Under the pieces are notes generated by a model, which had not been told where the DNA came from, searched no databases, and saw only the letters and a program-made list of their open reading frames with translations. A stretch of 64,000 nt of DNA from Streptomyces sp. (GTDB lineage Bacteria > Actinomycetota > Actinomycetes > Streptomycetales > Streptomycetaceae), in assembly GCF_019510245.1 (NCBI RefSeq), contig NZ_JAEKKT010000116.1, forward strand, positions 1 through 64,000. Reading direction: 5' to 3'. The stretch's first letter is position 1; each line of letters opens with the position of its first letter. The position numbers were made by a program, and so were the translations under genes. Shown piece by piece: positions 28,788-37,816 of the stretch.

Positions 28788-30020
28788 ATGCGCGATTCCT
28801 CTCGGCTGACCCGGCGTGCCGCCCTCGGACTGACGGCCGCCGCCCTCCCCCTCTCCGTGGCGGCTCCCGCCTCGGCCGCCACGGCCGGCGCCAGGACCGC
28901 CGCCACCGTGGTCGGCGGCGAGCGGCTGGCCCGGGGCGGCATACAGGTGCGGGGAGCCGCCGGGCTGCCGAAGAAGATCACCGCCCGCGCCTGGCTGCTC
29001 GCCGACTGTGACAGCGGAGAGGTGCTCGCCTCGTACAACGCGCACCGGCGGCTGGCGCCCGCCTCCACCCTGAAGATGCTGTTCGCGGACACCGTGCTGA
29101 AGAAATTCGAGCCGACCGAGCGGTACAGGGTCAAGGACTCCGACATCTCCGACGTCCCGGCCGGCTCCAGCCTGGTCGGCATCAAACCCGGCCTCACCTA
29201 CACCGTCGAGCAGCTCTGGCAGGGCGTCTTCCTGCGCTCCGGCAACGACGCCGTGCACGTCCTCTCCCACATGAACGGCGGGATCGCGCGGACCGTCGCC
29301 GAGATGCAGGCCAAGGCGGCCGACCTCCAGGCCCTCGACACCCATGTGGTCAGCCCCGACGGCTTCGACCACCCGGGCCAGCTGTCGTCGGCGTACGACC
29401 TGACCCTCTTCGCCCGGCACGGACTGAAGGACGACGACTTCCGCGGCTACTGCGCCACACGGACCGCGAACTTCCCGGCGGGCGGCAAGAAGACCTTCCA
29501 GATCCAGAACACCGACCGCCTGCTCACCGGCGCCTGGGGCCTCGACGTCTACAAGGGCCTGTTCGGCGTCAAGAACGGCTACACCAGTCACGCCGGCAAC
29601 ACCTTCACCGGCGGTGCCACCCGGGGCGGCCGCACCCTGCTGGTCACCGTGATGCACCCGGACCCCGGCACCAACGCGGTGTACGAGCAGACCGCCGCGC
29701 TGCTCGACTGGGGCTTCGAGAAGGGGAGTTCGGCGCAGCCGGTGGGCACGCTGGTCGATCCGCTGAGCGAGGGCGGGGCGAGCGCGAGTCCGTCGCCCTC
29801 GAAGGGCAACGGGGCCGCGGGGGCGGCCGGGACGGGCGCGGCCGGTTCGGGGTCGTCGGGACCGTCGCCCTGGCGGGTCGCGGAGGGCGGGGCGGTGACG
29901 TTCGGGCTGCTGGGTGTGGGGGCGTGGGCGCTGCGCCGGCGCCGGCGGGCGGCCGGTGCCGCGGCGGGCCCCGACTCGGGTGACACACCGGCCGGGCCGG
30001 CCGGCCCGGCCGCGGGCTGA
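28788..30020 (+). CDS. D-alanyl-D-alanine carboxypeptidase (penicillin-binding, DacA-like)
   Basis: This 410-residue exported serine peptidase starts at ATG 28788 with a twin-arginine-like signal (RLTRRAALGLTAAALPLSVAAPASA). The penicillin-binding motifs are visible: SxxK as ASTLKM, SxN as RSGNDAV, and a KxG motif that reads VKNGYTS rather than KTG. A low-complexity linker (Gly/Ala/Ser) then leads to a C-terminal membrane helix (VTFGLLGVGAWAL) and an RRRRRA stop. It trims peptidoglycan stem peptides at the membrane surface. The KNG variant may change activity but is known in relatives. Confidence 0.88.
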   Translation: MRDSSRLTRRAALGLTAAALPLSVAAPASAATAGARTAATVVGGERLARGGIQVRGAAGLPKKITARAWLLADCDSGEVLASYNAHRRLAPASTLKMLFADTVLKKFEPTERYRVKDSDISDVPAGSSLVGIKPGLTYTVEQLWQGVFLRSGNDAVHVLSHMNGGIARTVAEMQAKAADLQALDTHVVSPDGFDHPGQLSSAYDLTLFARHGLKDDDFRGYCATRTANFPAGGKKTFQIQNTDRLLTGAWGLDVYKGLFGVKNGYTSHAGNTFTGGATRGGRTLLVTVMHPDPGTNAVYEQTAALLDWGFEKGSSAQPVGTLVDPLSEGGASASPSPSKGNGAAGAAGTGAAGSGSSGPSPWRVAEGGAVTFGLLGVGAWALRRRRRAAGAAAGPDSGDTPAGPAGPAAG

Positions 30021-30214
30021 CGTGACGGAGGGCTGACGTCACGCGGCAGCCGCCCCACCCACCGGTGCGTACCCGCGGTCCCAGGCGGGTCCACCCCCGC
30101 CCGGTCCGGTGGAACGGCTGCCGCCTCCCCCCTCGGTGTGGTCGGCGGAATGCCAGAGCCTCAACTGTGAAGTTCTGGTGGAGGAGAGTTGAGCATAGGC
30201 CCGTTACCGGCTGC

Positions 30215-30235
30215 AATACCGCGGACGTCGGTATT
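30215..30235. promoter_or_regulatory. Palindrome AATACCG-7-CGGTATT
   Basis: A perfect 7-bp inverted repeat with 7-base spacer between the convergent ends of the carboxypeptidase and SDR genes. It could be an operator of a lost gene or a weak terminator hairpin; there is no T-tract. Confidence 0.35.
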
Positions 30236-30274
30236 CCGCTTGTGCAGGTTGTGGAGGGCCCGCTGAACGGCGGT

Positions 30275-31033
30275 TCAGCCCCGGCCCACGTACGGCATCG
30301 CCGTCGCCAGTACCGTCGCGAACTGCACGTTCGCCGCCAGCGGCAGCTCGGCCATGTGCCGCACGGTCCGCGCCACGTCCGCCACGTCCATCACGGGTTC
30401 CGGGGCGATCACCCCGTTCGCCTGCAGCGCGCCGGTCTCCATCCGGGCCGTCATGTCGGTTGCCGCGTTGCCGATGTCGATCTGCCCGACCGCGATCCCG
30501 TACGGCCGCCCGTCCAGGGACAGGGACTTGGTCAGTCCCGTCAGCGCGTGCTTGGTCGCGGTGTAGGCGACGGAGCGGGGGCGGGGCGCGTGCGCCGAGA
30601 CGGACCCGTTGTTGATGATCCGGCCGCCCTGCGGCTCCTGCTCCTTCATCTGCCGGAACGCCGCCTGCGCGCACAGGAACGCCCCGTTGAGGTTGGTGTC
30701 CACCACGTGCCGCCACGCCTCGTAGGGCAGGTCCTCCACGGCCACCCCGCCGGGGCCGAACGTCCCCGCGTTGTTGAACAGCAGGTCCACCCGCCCGAAC
30801 CGGTCCACGGCCGCCGCGAACAGTGCAGCCACGTCGTCGGGTTGGGAGACGTCGGTCCGTACGGCGACGGAGGCGCCCTCCGGCACCAGTGCCGCCGTCT
30901 CCGCCAGCCGCGCGGGGCGGCGGCCGGCCAGCGCCACCGACCAGCCGGCCCGCAGCAGTTCCGTGGCCACGGCACGGCCGATACCGGAGCCGGCGCCGGT
31001 GACGACCGCGATCTTTGGTTGCTTGGTGTCCAT
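30275..31033 (-). CDS. Short-chain dehydrogenase/reductase
   Basis: A complete 252-residue [11 protein letters not shown] (cofactor loop), [33 protein letters not shown] (Ser, Tyr, Lys) and the following helix show that the catalytic set is intact, in contrast to the fragment at 14.9 kb. Classical SDRs of this type oxidise or reduce alcohol/ketone pairs with NAD(P)H. The downstream 254 bases (towards 30021) contain a palindrome at 30215-30235. A repeat element lies between it and the Gfo/Idh gene. Confidence 0.9.
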   Translation of the reverse strand: MDTKQPKIAVVTGAGSGIGRAVATELLRAGWSVALAGRRPARLAETAALVPEGASVAVRTDVSQPDDVAALFAAAVDRFGRVDLLFNNAGTFGPGGVAVEDLPYEAWRHVVDTNLNGAFLCAQAAFRQMKEQEPQGGRIINNGSVSAHAPRPRSVAYTATKHALTGLTKSLSLDGRPYGIAVGQIDIGNAATDMTARMETGALQANGVIAPEPVMDVADVARTVRHMAELPLAANVQFATVLATAMPYVGRG

Positions 31034-31087
31034 GGGGCCGCAGCGTAGGCGCTCCGCTGGGAGGGCCGGGCCGGGTCGGGCTGGGTC

Positions 31088-31180
31088 GGGTCGTCGGTCG
31101 GGTGCGGCTGGGTGGGGGCTGGTCGCGCAGTTCCCCGCGCCCCTTTGGGGCGCTTCCAGTGCGGGGCGCTTCCAGCGGGG
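31088..31180. repeat. Dispersed hairpin repeat, copy 1
   Basis: Contains GGTCGTCGGTCGGGTGCGG, then GGGGGCTGGTCGCGCAGTTC and the hairpin GCGCCCCTTTGGGGCGC. The same words recur in the copies at 36708, 44754 and 54348 and, diverged, at 41245. It lies between SDR and Gfo/Idh genes, downstream of the SDR start region. Confidence 0.8.
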
Positions 31181-31185
31181 GGGCT

Positions 31186-32184
31186 TTATGCCTCGTCCGG
31201 GTAGTGGACGCCGATCAGGGCGCGTAGGGCGTCCAGGGTGCGCATGACCGCGAGGGTGCTGTCGTGGGGGACGAGGGGGGACTCCTGGTCGCCGGCCCGG
31301 ACCGCGCGCATCGCCTCCCTCGCCTCGTGGCGGAAGGTGTTGCGCGGGCCGTCCTCCGGGGTCAGGGCGAACTCCTGCGGGTCGCGGCCGTCGCGGTGCA
31401 GCACGAAGCGGTCGGGGTTGAAGAAGCCGTCCGGGATGTCGATCCGGCCCTGCGAGCCGGTGACCGAGGCCGTGGTGCCGGTGCCGCCGACGATGGAGCA
31501 GTGCACCGAGGCGAGAGCGCCGCTCTCCCAGGAGAACAGTGCACCTGTCTGGAGATCGACGCCCTCGTCCGAGAGCACCGCTCGCGCCGACATCCCGTCC
31601 GGCTCACCGAGCAGCAGGTGCGCGAACGACACCGGGTACACGCCCAGGTCGAGCAGCGCGCCCCCGCCGAGCAGCGGGTTGCGCAGCCGGTGCGCCGGCG
31701 GGAACGGCCCCTCCAGGCCGAAGTCCGCCTGCACGGTCCGCACCTCGCCTATCGCCCCGTCCGCGACCAGCGCCGTGAGCCGCCGGATCAGCGGATGGCA
31801 GTACATCCACATCGCCTCCATCAGGAAGCGGCCGTGCTCCTTCGCCAGCGCGACCAGTTCCCCGGCCTCGCGGGCGTTGAGCGTGAACGGCTTCTCGCAC
31901 AGCACGTTCCGCCCGGCCGTCAGGCACAGCCCGGCGGCCGCCCGGTGCGCCGAGTGCGGAGTGGCGACGTACACGATGTCGACGTCCTCGTCGCGGGCCA
32001 GCGACTCCCAGTCCCCGTACGCCCGGCCGATCCCGAACCGCTCCGCGAACCCCGCCGCCGCCTCCGGGGACCGCGAGGCCACCGCCACGATCTCCGCGTC
32101 GGGCAGATCGACCAGGTCCGCCGCGAACGCGGCCGCGATCCCGCCCGTCGCCAGGATCCCCCACCGCACGCTCTGCTCACCCAT
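31186..32184 (-). CDS. Gfo/Idh/MocA-family oxidoreductase
   Basis: This 332-residue protein starts at ATG 32184 ([20 protein letters not shown]); the 856-residue track ORF that extends upstream through other genes is not real. It has the N-terminal NAD(P) Rossmann fold, then [20 protein letters not shown] (the EKP motif of the family), and a C-terminal alpha/beta domain ([19 protein letters not shown]). Family members oxidise or reduce sugars, inositol or trans-dihydrodiols. Single gene, with the MFS gene diverging upstream. Confidence 0.9.
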   Translation of the reverse strand: MGEQSVRWGILATGGIAAAFAADLVDLPDAEIVAVASRSPEAAAGFAERFGIGRAYGDWESLARDEDVDIVYVATPHSAHRAAAGLCLTAGRNVLCEKPFTLNAREAGELVALAKEHGRFLMEAMWMYCHPLIRRLTALVADGAIGEVRTVQADFGLEGPFPPAHRLRNPLLGGGALLDLGVYPVSFAHLLLGEPDGMSARAVLSDEGVDLQTGALFSWESGALASVHCSIVGGTGTTASVTGSQGRIDIPDGFFNPDRFVLHRDGRDPQEFALTPEDGPRNTFRHEAREAMRAVRAGDQESPLVPHDSTLAVMRTLDALRALIGVHYPDEA

Positions 32185-32307
32185 CCCGGCCGCCCACCCT
32201 CGCTCACGTGTTTCCCGGCAGTCTGTACGAGCTGAGAGCATATGCGGGGGCCATCGGGGTCCAGCAACAGCCGACCGGACCGCGAGACCAACGAAGACGG
32301 GGGACAC

Positions 32308-33729
32308 ATGCCCGAGCAGCCGGCGCCGCCGACACCCGACGCCCAGGGCACCGCGAACGCCCAGGACACCGCGAACGCCCAGGACACCGCGAACGCCCAG
32401 GACACGGCGAACGCCCAGGACACGGCGAACGCCCAGGGCACCGCCGTACCCGCGCCGCGCGGCCCGGCCGGCCGGCCCGGCTCCGCCACCGCCGCGACCC
32501 GCCGCGCCGGCCTCCTGCTCGTGCTGGTCCTCGGCGGGCTCACCGCGACGCCCCCGCTCGCGATGGACATGTACCTGCCGTCCCTGCCGGAGGTCACCCG
32601 CTCCCTCGGCGCCCCCGCCGCGACCGTCCAGCTCACCCTCACCGCCTGCCTCGCCGGCATGGCCCTCGGCCAGCTGGTCGTCGGCCCGATGAGCGACCGC
32701 TGGGGGCGCCGCCGCCCGCTGCTGGCCGGCCTCGCCGTCTACGTCGTCGCCACCGCCCTGTGCGCCGTCGCGCCGGACGTTCAGACCCTGGTCGCCTTCC
32801 GCCTCGCCCAGGGCCTCGCGGGCGCGGCCGGCATCGTCATCGCGCGGGCCGTCGTACGCGACCTCTACGACGGGGTCGCCATGGCCCGCTTCTTCTCCAC
32901 CCTGATGCTGGTCTCCGGGGTCGCCCCGGTCGTCGCCCCGCTGATCGGCGGGCAGATCCTGCGGGTGACGGACTGGCGGGGCGTCTTCGTCGTCCTCACG
33001 GCCGTCGGGGCGCTGCTCGCCGCACTGGTGTGGGTGCGGCTGCCGGAGACCCTGCCGGCGGCCGACCGGCACGCCGGGGGAGTGGCCGCCGCCGTCCGCG
33101 CCATGCGCAGCCTCCTCGCCGACCTGCCCTTCACCGGCTACATGCTCGCCGGCGGCTTCGCCTTCGCGGCCCTCTTCGCCTACATAGCGGCGTCCCCGTT
33201 CGTGATACAGGAAATCTACGGCGCCTCCCCGCAGACCTTCTCCCTCCTCTTCGGCGTCAACTCGGTCGGACTGGTGATCGCCGGGCAGGTCAACGGGAAG
33301 GTGCTGGTCGGCCGGGTCAGCCTGGACAAGGTGCTGGGCGCGGGCCTGGCCGTGACCGTGCTCGCCGCGACCGCCCTGCTCCTGATGTCGGCCGGGGTCC
33401 TCGGCCCGGTCGGCCTCGCCCCGGTCGCCGCCGCCCTCTTCGTCCTGATGTCCGCGATGGGGTTCACCCTGCCCAACGCCCAGTCCCTCGCCCTGCTGCG
33501 CACCCGGCACGCCGCCGGTTCCGCGTCCGCGCTGCTCGGGACCTCCTCGTTCCTCGTCGGCGCGGTCGCCTCGCCGCTGGTCGGGATCGCGGGGGAGAGA
33601 ACCGCCGTGCCCATGGCGATCGTCCAACTGGCCGGGGCACTGGTGGCACTGGCCTGCTTCGTGGGAATGTGCCGTCCCTGGGCAGCACGTGGGAACACCC
33701 GTGCGAGGACGGAGGGAGCAGGCAGCTGA
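32308..33729 (+). CDS. Bcr/CflA-type multidrug MFS exporter with repetitive N-terminus
   Basis: This 473-residue transporter starts at ATG 32308 behind GGGGGAC. It is a 12-helix drug:H+ antiporter; the Bcr/CflA hallmark TPPLAMDMYLPSLPEV is followed by GQLVVGPMSDRWGRRRPLL (MFS motif A). The N-terminus carries five to six copies of NAQDTA encoded by an 18-bp tandem repeat and probably lies in the cytoplasm. The serine hydrolase gene overlaps its stop codon, so the three genes to 35854 form an operon. Confidence 0.9.
   Translation: MPEQPAPPTPDAQGTANAQDTANAQDTANAQDTANAQDTANAQGTAVPAPRGPAGRPGSATAATRRAGLLLVLVLGGLTATPPLAMDMYLPSLPEVTRSLGAPAATVQLTLTACLAGMALGQLVVGPMSDRWGRRRPLLAGLAVYVVATALCAVAPDVQTLVAFRLAQGLAGAAGIVIARAVVRDLYDGVAMARFFSTLMLVSGVAPVVAPLIGGQILRVTDWRGVFVVLTAVGALLAALVWVRLPETLPAADRHAGGVAAAVRAMRSLLADLPFTGYMLAGGFAFAALFAYIAASPFVIQEIYGASPQTFSLLFGVNSVGLVIAGQVNGKVLVGRVSLDKVLGAGLAVTVLAATALLLMSAGVLGPVGLAPVAAALFVLMSAMGFTLPNAQSLALLRTRHAAGSASALLGTSSFLVGAVASPLVGIAGERTAVPMAIVQLAGALVALACFVGMCRPWAARGNTRARTEGAGS
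32341..32448 (+). repeat. 18-bp tandem repeat (six units) in the MFS gene
   Basis: Six back-to-back copies of GCCCAGGACACCGCGAAC with two sequence variants (AGGGC/AGGAC and ACC/ACG). Unit length divisible by three keeps the frame; copy number would vary the length of the cytoplasmic NAQDTA tail. Confidence 0.9.
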
Positions 33730-34862
33730 GCGTACCGAGACTGCGCGTCGAGACACCGGAACGGGCCGGTCTCGACCCCGCGGAACTCAGGCACCTCGTC
33801 CGCGAAGTGCACGACCTCACCGCCGGTGAGCGCCCCTGGGCGGCCGGGGCCGTCGTGGTCGCCGGACGCGGACCCGTGATCGCCGTACAGGAGGCGTCCG
33901 GCTGGGCCGTGCGCTGGTCCGCGTACGACCCCGCGACCGACGCCGGTGTCGAGCTCCCGCCCGCCGCCCGGGTCCCGGCGACCGTCGACACCCCCTTCGA
34001 CGTCGCCTCCCTCACCAAGCTGTTCACCGCGGTCGCCGCCGTGCAGCAGCTGGAGCGCGGCACCCTCGGCATCGACGCCCGCGTCGGCGCCTACCTCCCC
34101 GACTTCCACGGGGCCGCCGCGCACGGCATCACCGTCCGCCAGCTCCTCACCCACACCTCCGGCCTGCGCCCCGAACTCCCGCTCTACGACTGCCCCGACG
34201 ACACGGTCCGCCTCGACCTGCTCCGGGCGGAGGCCCCGACCAGCGCCCCGGGCGCCTACCGCTACTCGGACCTCAACCTGCTCCTCCTCCAGCACGTCCT
34301 GGAGCGGATCACCGGCCGCCCCCTCGACGTCCTGGTCCGCGACGGCATCACCCGGCCGCTCGGCATGACCGCCACCGACTTCGGCCCCTGCCCGGGGGCG
34401 GCGGCCACCGAGGACCAGCGGCGGCCGTGGGCCAAGGCGGACCGGGGCATGCTGCGGGGTGTCGTGCACGACGAGAACGCCTGGGCGCTGGGCGGCGTGG
34501 CGGGGCACGCCGGCCTCTTCTCCACCGCCCCGGACCTGGCGATCTTCTGCCGGGCCCTGCTCGCGGGCGGCGCGTACGGCCCGGCGCGCATCCTCGGCCC
34601 CGACTTCGTGGACCTGCTGCTGGCCCCGCCCGGCCTGGGCTTCCTGGTGGACCAGCCGTGGTTCATGGGCGAGCTGGCGGGACAGGGCGCCGCGGGCCAC
34701 ACCGGGTTCACCGGCACCAGCCTGGTGCTCGACCGGGCCACGGACACGTTCCTGGTGCTGCTGGCCAACAGCGTGCATCCGCGGCGCCGTCCCGGCGACA
34801 GCGCCCCCCGGGCAGCCGTGGCGACCCGCCTCGCCAGGGCTGTCCATACAATCGCCGGGTGA
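33726..34862 (+). CDS. Serine hydrolase, beta-lactamase (class C) fold
   Basis: About 378 residues, overlapping the MFS stop. The start is uncertain: CTG 33726 has a well-placed GGAGGGAG, while GTG 33669 would give a 19-residue longer form. Motifs: SxxK as ASLTKLF, YxN-type as YSDLN, and a HTG motif as GHTGFTG. The fold is that of esterases, D-aminopeptidases and penicillin-binding enzymes. No signal peptide, so probably cytosolic. It ends with ATCGCCGGGTGA overlapping the GTG of the next gene by four bases (translational coupling). Confidence 0.85.
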   Translation: MSVPRLRVETPERAGLDPAELRHLVREVHDLTAGERPWAAGAVVVAGRGPVIAVQEASGWAVRWSAYDPATDAGVELPPAARVPATVDTPFDVASLTKLFTAVAAVQQLERGTLGIDARVGAYLPDFHGAAAHGITVRQLLTHTSGLRPELPLYDCPDDTVRLDLLRAEAPTSAPGAYRYSDLNLLLLQHVLERITGRPLDVLVRDGITRPLGMTATDFGPCPGAAATEDQRRPWAKADRGMLRGVVHDENAWALGGVAGHAGLFSTAPDLAIFCRALLAGGAYGPARILGPDFVDLLLAPPGLGFLVDQPWFMGELAGQGAAGHTGFTGTSLVLDRATDTFLVLLANSVHPRRRPGDSAPRAAVATRLARAVHTIAG

Positions 34863-35854
34863 ACCACCCCACCCCTCCCGCCCCACCGGCCGACCGGCTC
34901 CGCGCGACGCTCTCCGACCTGCTCGACGGCCTGCCCCCGAAGCAGGCCGCCTCGGCCGTCGAGCGGCTGATCGCCAACTACCGCGGGGCCACCCCGACCG
35001 ACGCGCCGATCCTGCGGGACCGGGCGGACGTGGTGGCGTACGCGGCGTACCGGATGCCGGCGACCTTCGAGGCGGTACGGTCCGCGCTGGCCGCCTTCGC
35101 AGACGCGGTACCGGAGGGATGGGTGCCGGGCAGTCACGTGGACGTCGGCGGCGGGACGGGCGCGGCGACCTGGGCGGTGACCGACACCTGGGAGGGCGTG
35201 CGGCCGGTGACGGTCCTCGACTGGGCCGAGCCGGCGCTGGCCCTCGGCCGGGAGATCGCCGCGGCGAACCCGGCGCTGCGGGACGCGTCGTGGCAGCGCG
35301 CGCGGATCGGAGCGGCGCTCACCATCGAGAGCACTGATCTCGTCACGGTGTCGTACGTCCTCAACGAACTCGACGAGGCCGGCCGCGCCGCCCTCGTCGC
35401 GGCCGCCGCGGCCGCCGCGCAGGCCGTCGTCATCGTCGAGGCGGGCACGCCCGCCGGCTACGCCCGGGTCATCGAGGCCCGCGACCGCCTGGTCGCCGCC
35501 GGCTTCCACGTCGCCGCGCCCTGCCCGCACAGCGCCGCCTGCCCGATCGTCCCCGGCACGGACTGGTGCCACTTCTCGGCCCGGGTCAGCCGCTCCTCCC
35601 TGCACCGTCAGGTCAAGGGCGGGTCGCTGCCCTACGAGGACGAGAAGTTCAGCTACGTGGCCGCCACCCGCTTCCCGCCCGCCCCGGCACCGGCCCGGGT
35701 GGTCCGCCGCCCCCAGATCCGCAAGGGCCAGGTCCTGCTCGACCTGTGCGAGACCGACGAGCACCTGCGCCGCACGACGGTCACCAAGCGCCACGGCGAC
35801 CTGTACCGGGCGGCCCGGGACGCGGACTGGGGCGACGCCTGGCCGCCCGGGTGA
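34859..35854 (+). CDS. Rsm22-type small ribosomal subunit methyltransferase-like protein
   Basis: This 331-residue protein starts at GTG 34859, coupled to the serine hydrolase. It has an N-terminal helix (DRLRATLSDLLDGLPPKQAASAVERLIANYR), a SAM-binding Rossmann motif HVDVGGGTGAATWA, and VSYVLNELDE. The C-terminal half has the Rsm22/METTL17 signature with regularly placed cysteines (CPHSAACPI, DWCHFSARV, YEDEKFSYV, LCETDE) that in relatives ligate a 4Fe-4S cluster. Family members act on the small ribosomal subunit during assembly. Conserved operon with the two genes upstream is plausible. Confidence 0.88.
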   Translation: MNHPTPPAPPADRLRATLSDLLDGLPPKQAASAVERLIANYRGATPTDAPILRDRADVVAYAAYRMPATFEAVRSALAAFADAVPEGWVPGSHVDVGGGTGAATWAVTDTWEGVRPVTVLDWAEPALALGREIAAANPALRDASWQRARIGAALTIESTDLVTVSYVLNELDEAGRAALVAAAAAAAQAVVIVEAGTPAGYARVIEARDRLVAAGFHVAAPCPHSAACPIVPGTDWCHFSARVSRSSLHRQVKGGSLPYEDEKFSYVAATRFPPAPAPARVVRRPQIRKGQVLLDLCETDEHLRRTTVTKRHGDLYRAARDADWGDAWPPG

Positions 35855-35935
35855 CACAGCTCTCGTACCCCCCGCTTCACGCCCAGACGGGACCATAAGG
35901 CATCCTGTCCGGACCACAGCGAGGCGAGGCGATAG

Positions 35936-36682
35936 ATGAGCGCGACGTTCGGCGGCCCGAGCGGCCGGCAGGGCAGACTCTCCCAGTGGCTCCGCGGACG
36001 CCGCCCGAAGCAGGCGGCCGCCGCCGACGACTCGGGCCGCGCGGCACTGCTGCTCGCCGCCGCCGAAGCGGGCCTCCCGCTGGCCCCCGCCGCCTACCCG
36101 GCCCCCGGCTACGGCTGCTCCTGCGACCGCGTCGGCTGTCCCACCCCGGCCCGGCACCCGGTGTCGTTCGCGTGGCAGACGCAGTCCACCACCGACCGCG
36201 CCCAGATCGAGCGCTGGGCCCGGCACCAGCCGCAGGCCAACTTCATCACCGCGACCGGCATGACCCACGACGTCCTGGACGTGCCCCTGGAGGCCGGCCG
36301 GCAGGCGCTGGAACGGCTGCTCGCGAACGGCGTCGAGGTCGGGCCGGTCGCCGAGAGCGACGACGGCCGCCTGCTCTTCTTCACCCTCACCCGTGGCACG
36401 CCCGAGGACGAGGACGAGTGGTGGCCCTGCGAGCTGGACTGCCGCCCCGAGACCATGGACGAGCACCCGGGCCTGCGCTGGCACTGCCGGGGCTCCTACG
36501 TCCTGGTCCCGCCCGCCAGGCTGCCCGGCGGCGACGGCGACCGGCGGGTGCACTGGGTACGCGGCCCGGAGCACGGGCTCCCCGATCCGCTGAGTCTGCT
36601 GGAGATCCTCACGGACGCGTGTGCCCGGTACGTGGGGGAGGAGGCCGACGAGGCGGGGGTCGGCTGGCCTCTGCGGCACTGA
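35936..36682 (+). CDS. Stand-alone bifunctional primase-polymerase domain protein
   Basis: This 248-residue protein has the prim-pol fold words seen in actinobacterial annotations: LLLAAAEAGLPLAPAAYPAPGYGCSCDRVGCPTPARHPVSF, a WATQPQANFITATG-like segment (WARHQPQANFITATG) and DVLDVPLEAG (the metal acidic motif is altered to DVLDVP). Two cysteine pairs (CSCDRVGC) may bind zinc. No helicase domain is attached. Such proteins in Streptomyces are chromosomal single genes without a known replication role. It is followed by a dispersed repeat and then convergent to the lipoprotein gene. Confidence 0.75.
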   Translation: MSATFGGPSGRQGRLSQWLRGRRPKQAAAADDSGRAALLLAAAEAGLPLAPAAYPAPGYGCSCDRVGCPTPARHPVSFAWQTQSTTDRAQIERWARHQPQANFITATGMTHDVLDVPLEAGRQALERLLANGVEVGPVAESDDGRLLFFTLTRGTPEDEDEWWPCELDCRPETMDEHPGLRWHCRGSYVLVPPARLPGGDGDRRVHWVRGPEHGLPDPLSLLEILTDACARYVGEEADEAGVGWPLRH

Positions 36683-36707
36683 GCCGTCCGCGGCTGTGGG
36701 AAGCGCC

Positions 36708-36805
36708 GGGTCGTCGGTCGGGTGCGGCGCCGTGGGGGCTGGTCGCGCAGTTCCTCCCCCAGTCTTCGGCTGGGGGTACCCCCAGCGCCCCTCACGGGGC
36801 GCTTT
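36708..36805. repeat. Dispersed hairpin repeat, copy 2
   Basis: Starts with GGGTCGTCGGTCGGGTGCGG as in copy 1, then GGGGGCTGGTCGCGCAGTTC and CTCCCCCAGTCTTCGGCTGG, GGGTACCCCC, and ends in the hairpin GCGCCCCTCACGGGGCGC. It fills the gap between the convergent primase and lipoprotein genes, where it could terminate transcription from both sides. Confidence 0.85.
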
Positions 36806-37816
36806 TCAGGAGCCCTGTGCCGAGGTCAGGCCCTGGATGCGGCCCAGGACGGAGACCTTGCCGGAGCCTGCCGGGTCCAGTGCGACCTGGTTGGAGACGA
36901 ACTGCATCGTCAGCGACTGCTTGATCTCGCCCTTGGTGAGGGCCTTGACGCTGAGGTTCGGCGTCGGCACGGAGGTGCCCGCGGCCGCCGTCTCCTTGGC
37001 GTAGTAGCGGGTGGTGAAGAACACCGCCGCCCCGCCGCCGGTGGTGCGCAGCGCGAGCGGCGCGTAGTCGCCTTCGGTGAGCGGCTCGTCGATGTACTGG
37101 GTGGCCAGGCCCGGCTTGGTGGACTTCTTGCGGTCGGTGCGCCAGCCGCTGGTGTGCACGCCGTCCGCGAAGACGGTGCCGCCGCTCTTCAGGTAGGTGG
37201 CGTAGTCCCGGCTCAGGTCGCCCGGGGCGACGGCGAGTCGAGTGCTGTTCGCCGGTACGTCCTCGGCCCAGCCGTCCTTGTCGGTGGTGAACTTCGGTAC
37301 GTCGCCCGGCGCGACCAGCGTCAGGTACGCCACCTGGAACGGCTGGGAGAGGCTGTTGCGGGTGAAGACCAGCAGCCAGCGGTCGTCGCCGCCCTTGTTG
37401 CCGTGTGCGTCGGCGACGAACCAGCGCGGCCAGCCGGCCTTCTTCGGGATGGTGTACGTGACGTCGTCGAACTCCAGCGCCGAGTGGGCGGAGTTGCCGG
37501 CCGGGCTGTTGACGTGCCCGGCCTTCAGACGCGCCGAGTCGATGTCGGCGAGGGCGCCGGTCGTGTAGTCCGCGTCCAGGGAGCCGTCGTAGGCCTTGTC
37601 GGCCTTGTTGTAGGCGTCCGTGAACTGCCGGAGCGCCTTGGCCGCCTCGGCGCGGGTGGTGGTGGGGAGCACCTCGCGCTCCCCGTGCACCACCACGCAA
37701 CCGCTCGCCGTCAGCGACATGGCGGTCAGCGAGACCGCTATGAGCGCGTTCCGATCACGCCTGCGGAGCCCGCGGAGCCGTCGAGGGCCGCGACCCCTGG
37801 TCGTCAGGTGCGTCAT
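36806..37816 (-). CDS. Secreted lipoprotein in the iron-uptake operon
   Basis: This 336-residue protein has a twin-Arg-like, basic N-terminus, a hydrophobic stretch and the lipobox LTASGC, so the mature protein starts at Cys. The mature part (LPTTTRAEAAKALRQFTDAY, TYTIPKKAGWPRWFVA, YLTLVAPGDVPKFT) is soluble and has no domain I recognise. The start overlaps the efeU end by 62 bases, so translation is likely coupled. A role in iron or metal handling is inferred only from the location. The gene ends against repeat copy 2. Confidence 0.7.
   Translation of the reverse strand: MTHLTTRGRGPRRLRGLRRRDRNALIAVSLTAMSLTASGCVVVHGEREVLPTTTRAEAAKALRQFTDAYNKADKAYDGSLDADYTTGALADIDSARLKAGHVNSPAGNSAHSALEFDDVTYTIPKKAGWPRWFVADAHGNKGGDDRWLLVFTRNSLSQPFQVAYLTLVAPGDVPKFTTDKDGWAEDVPANSTRLAVAPGDLSRDYATYLKSGGTVFADGVHTSGWRTDRKKSTKPGLATQYIDEPLTEGDYAPLALRTTGGGAAVFFTTRYYAKETAAAGTSVPTPNLSVKALTKGEIKQSLTMQFVSNQVALDPAGSGKVSVLGRIQGLTSAQGS

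Noticed and set aside
31186-33756. 856-residue minus-strand fusion including the Gfo/Idh protein
   Set aside because: The extra N-terminal 520 residues are antisense to the MFS gene; ATG 32184 is the proper start.
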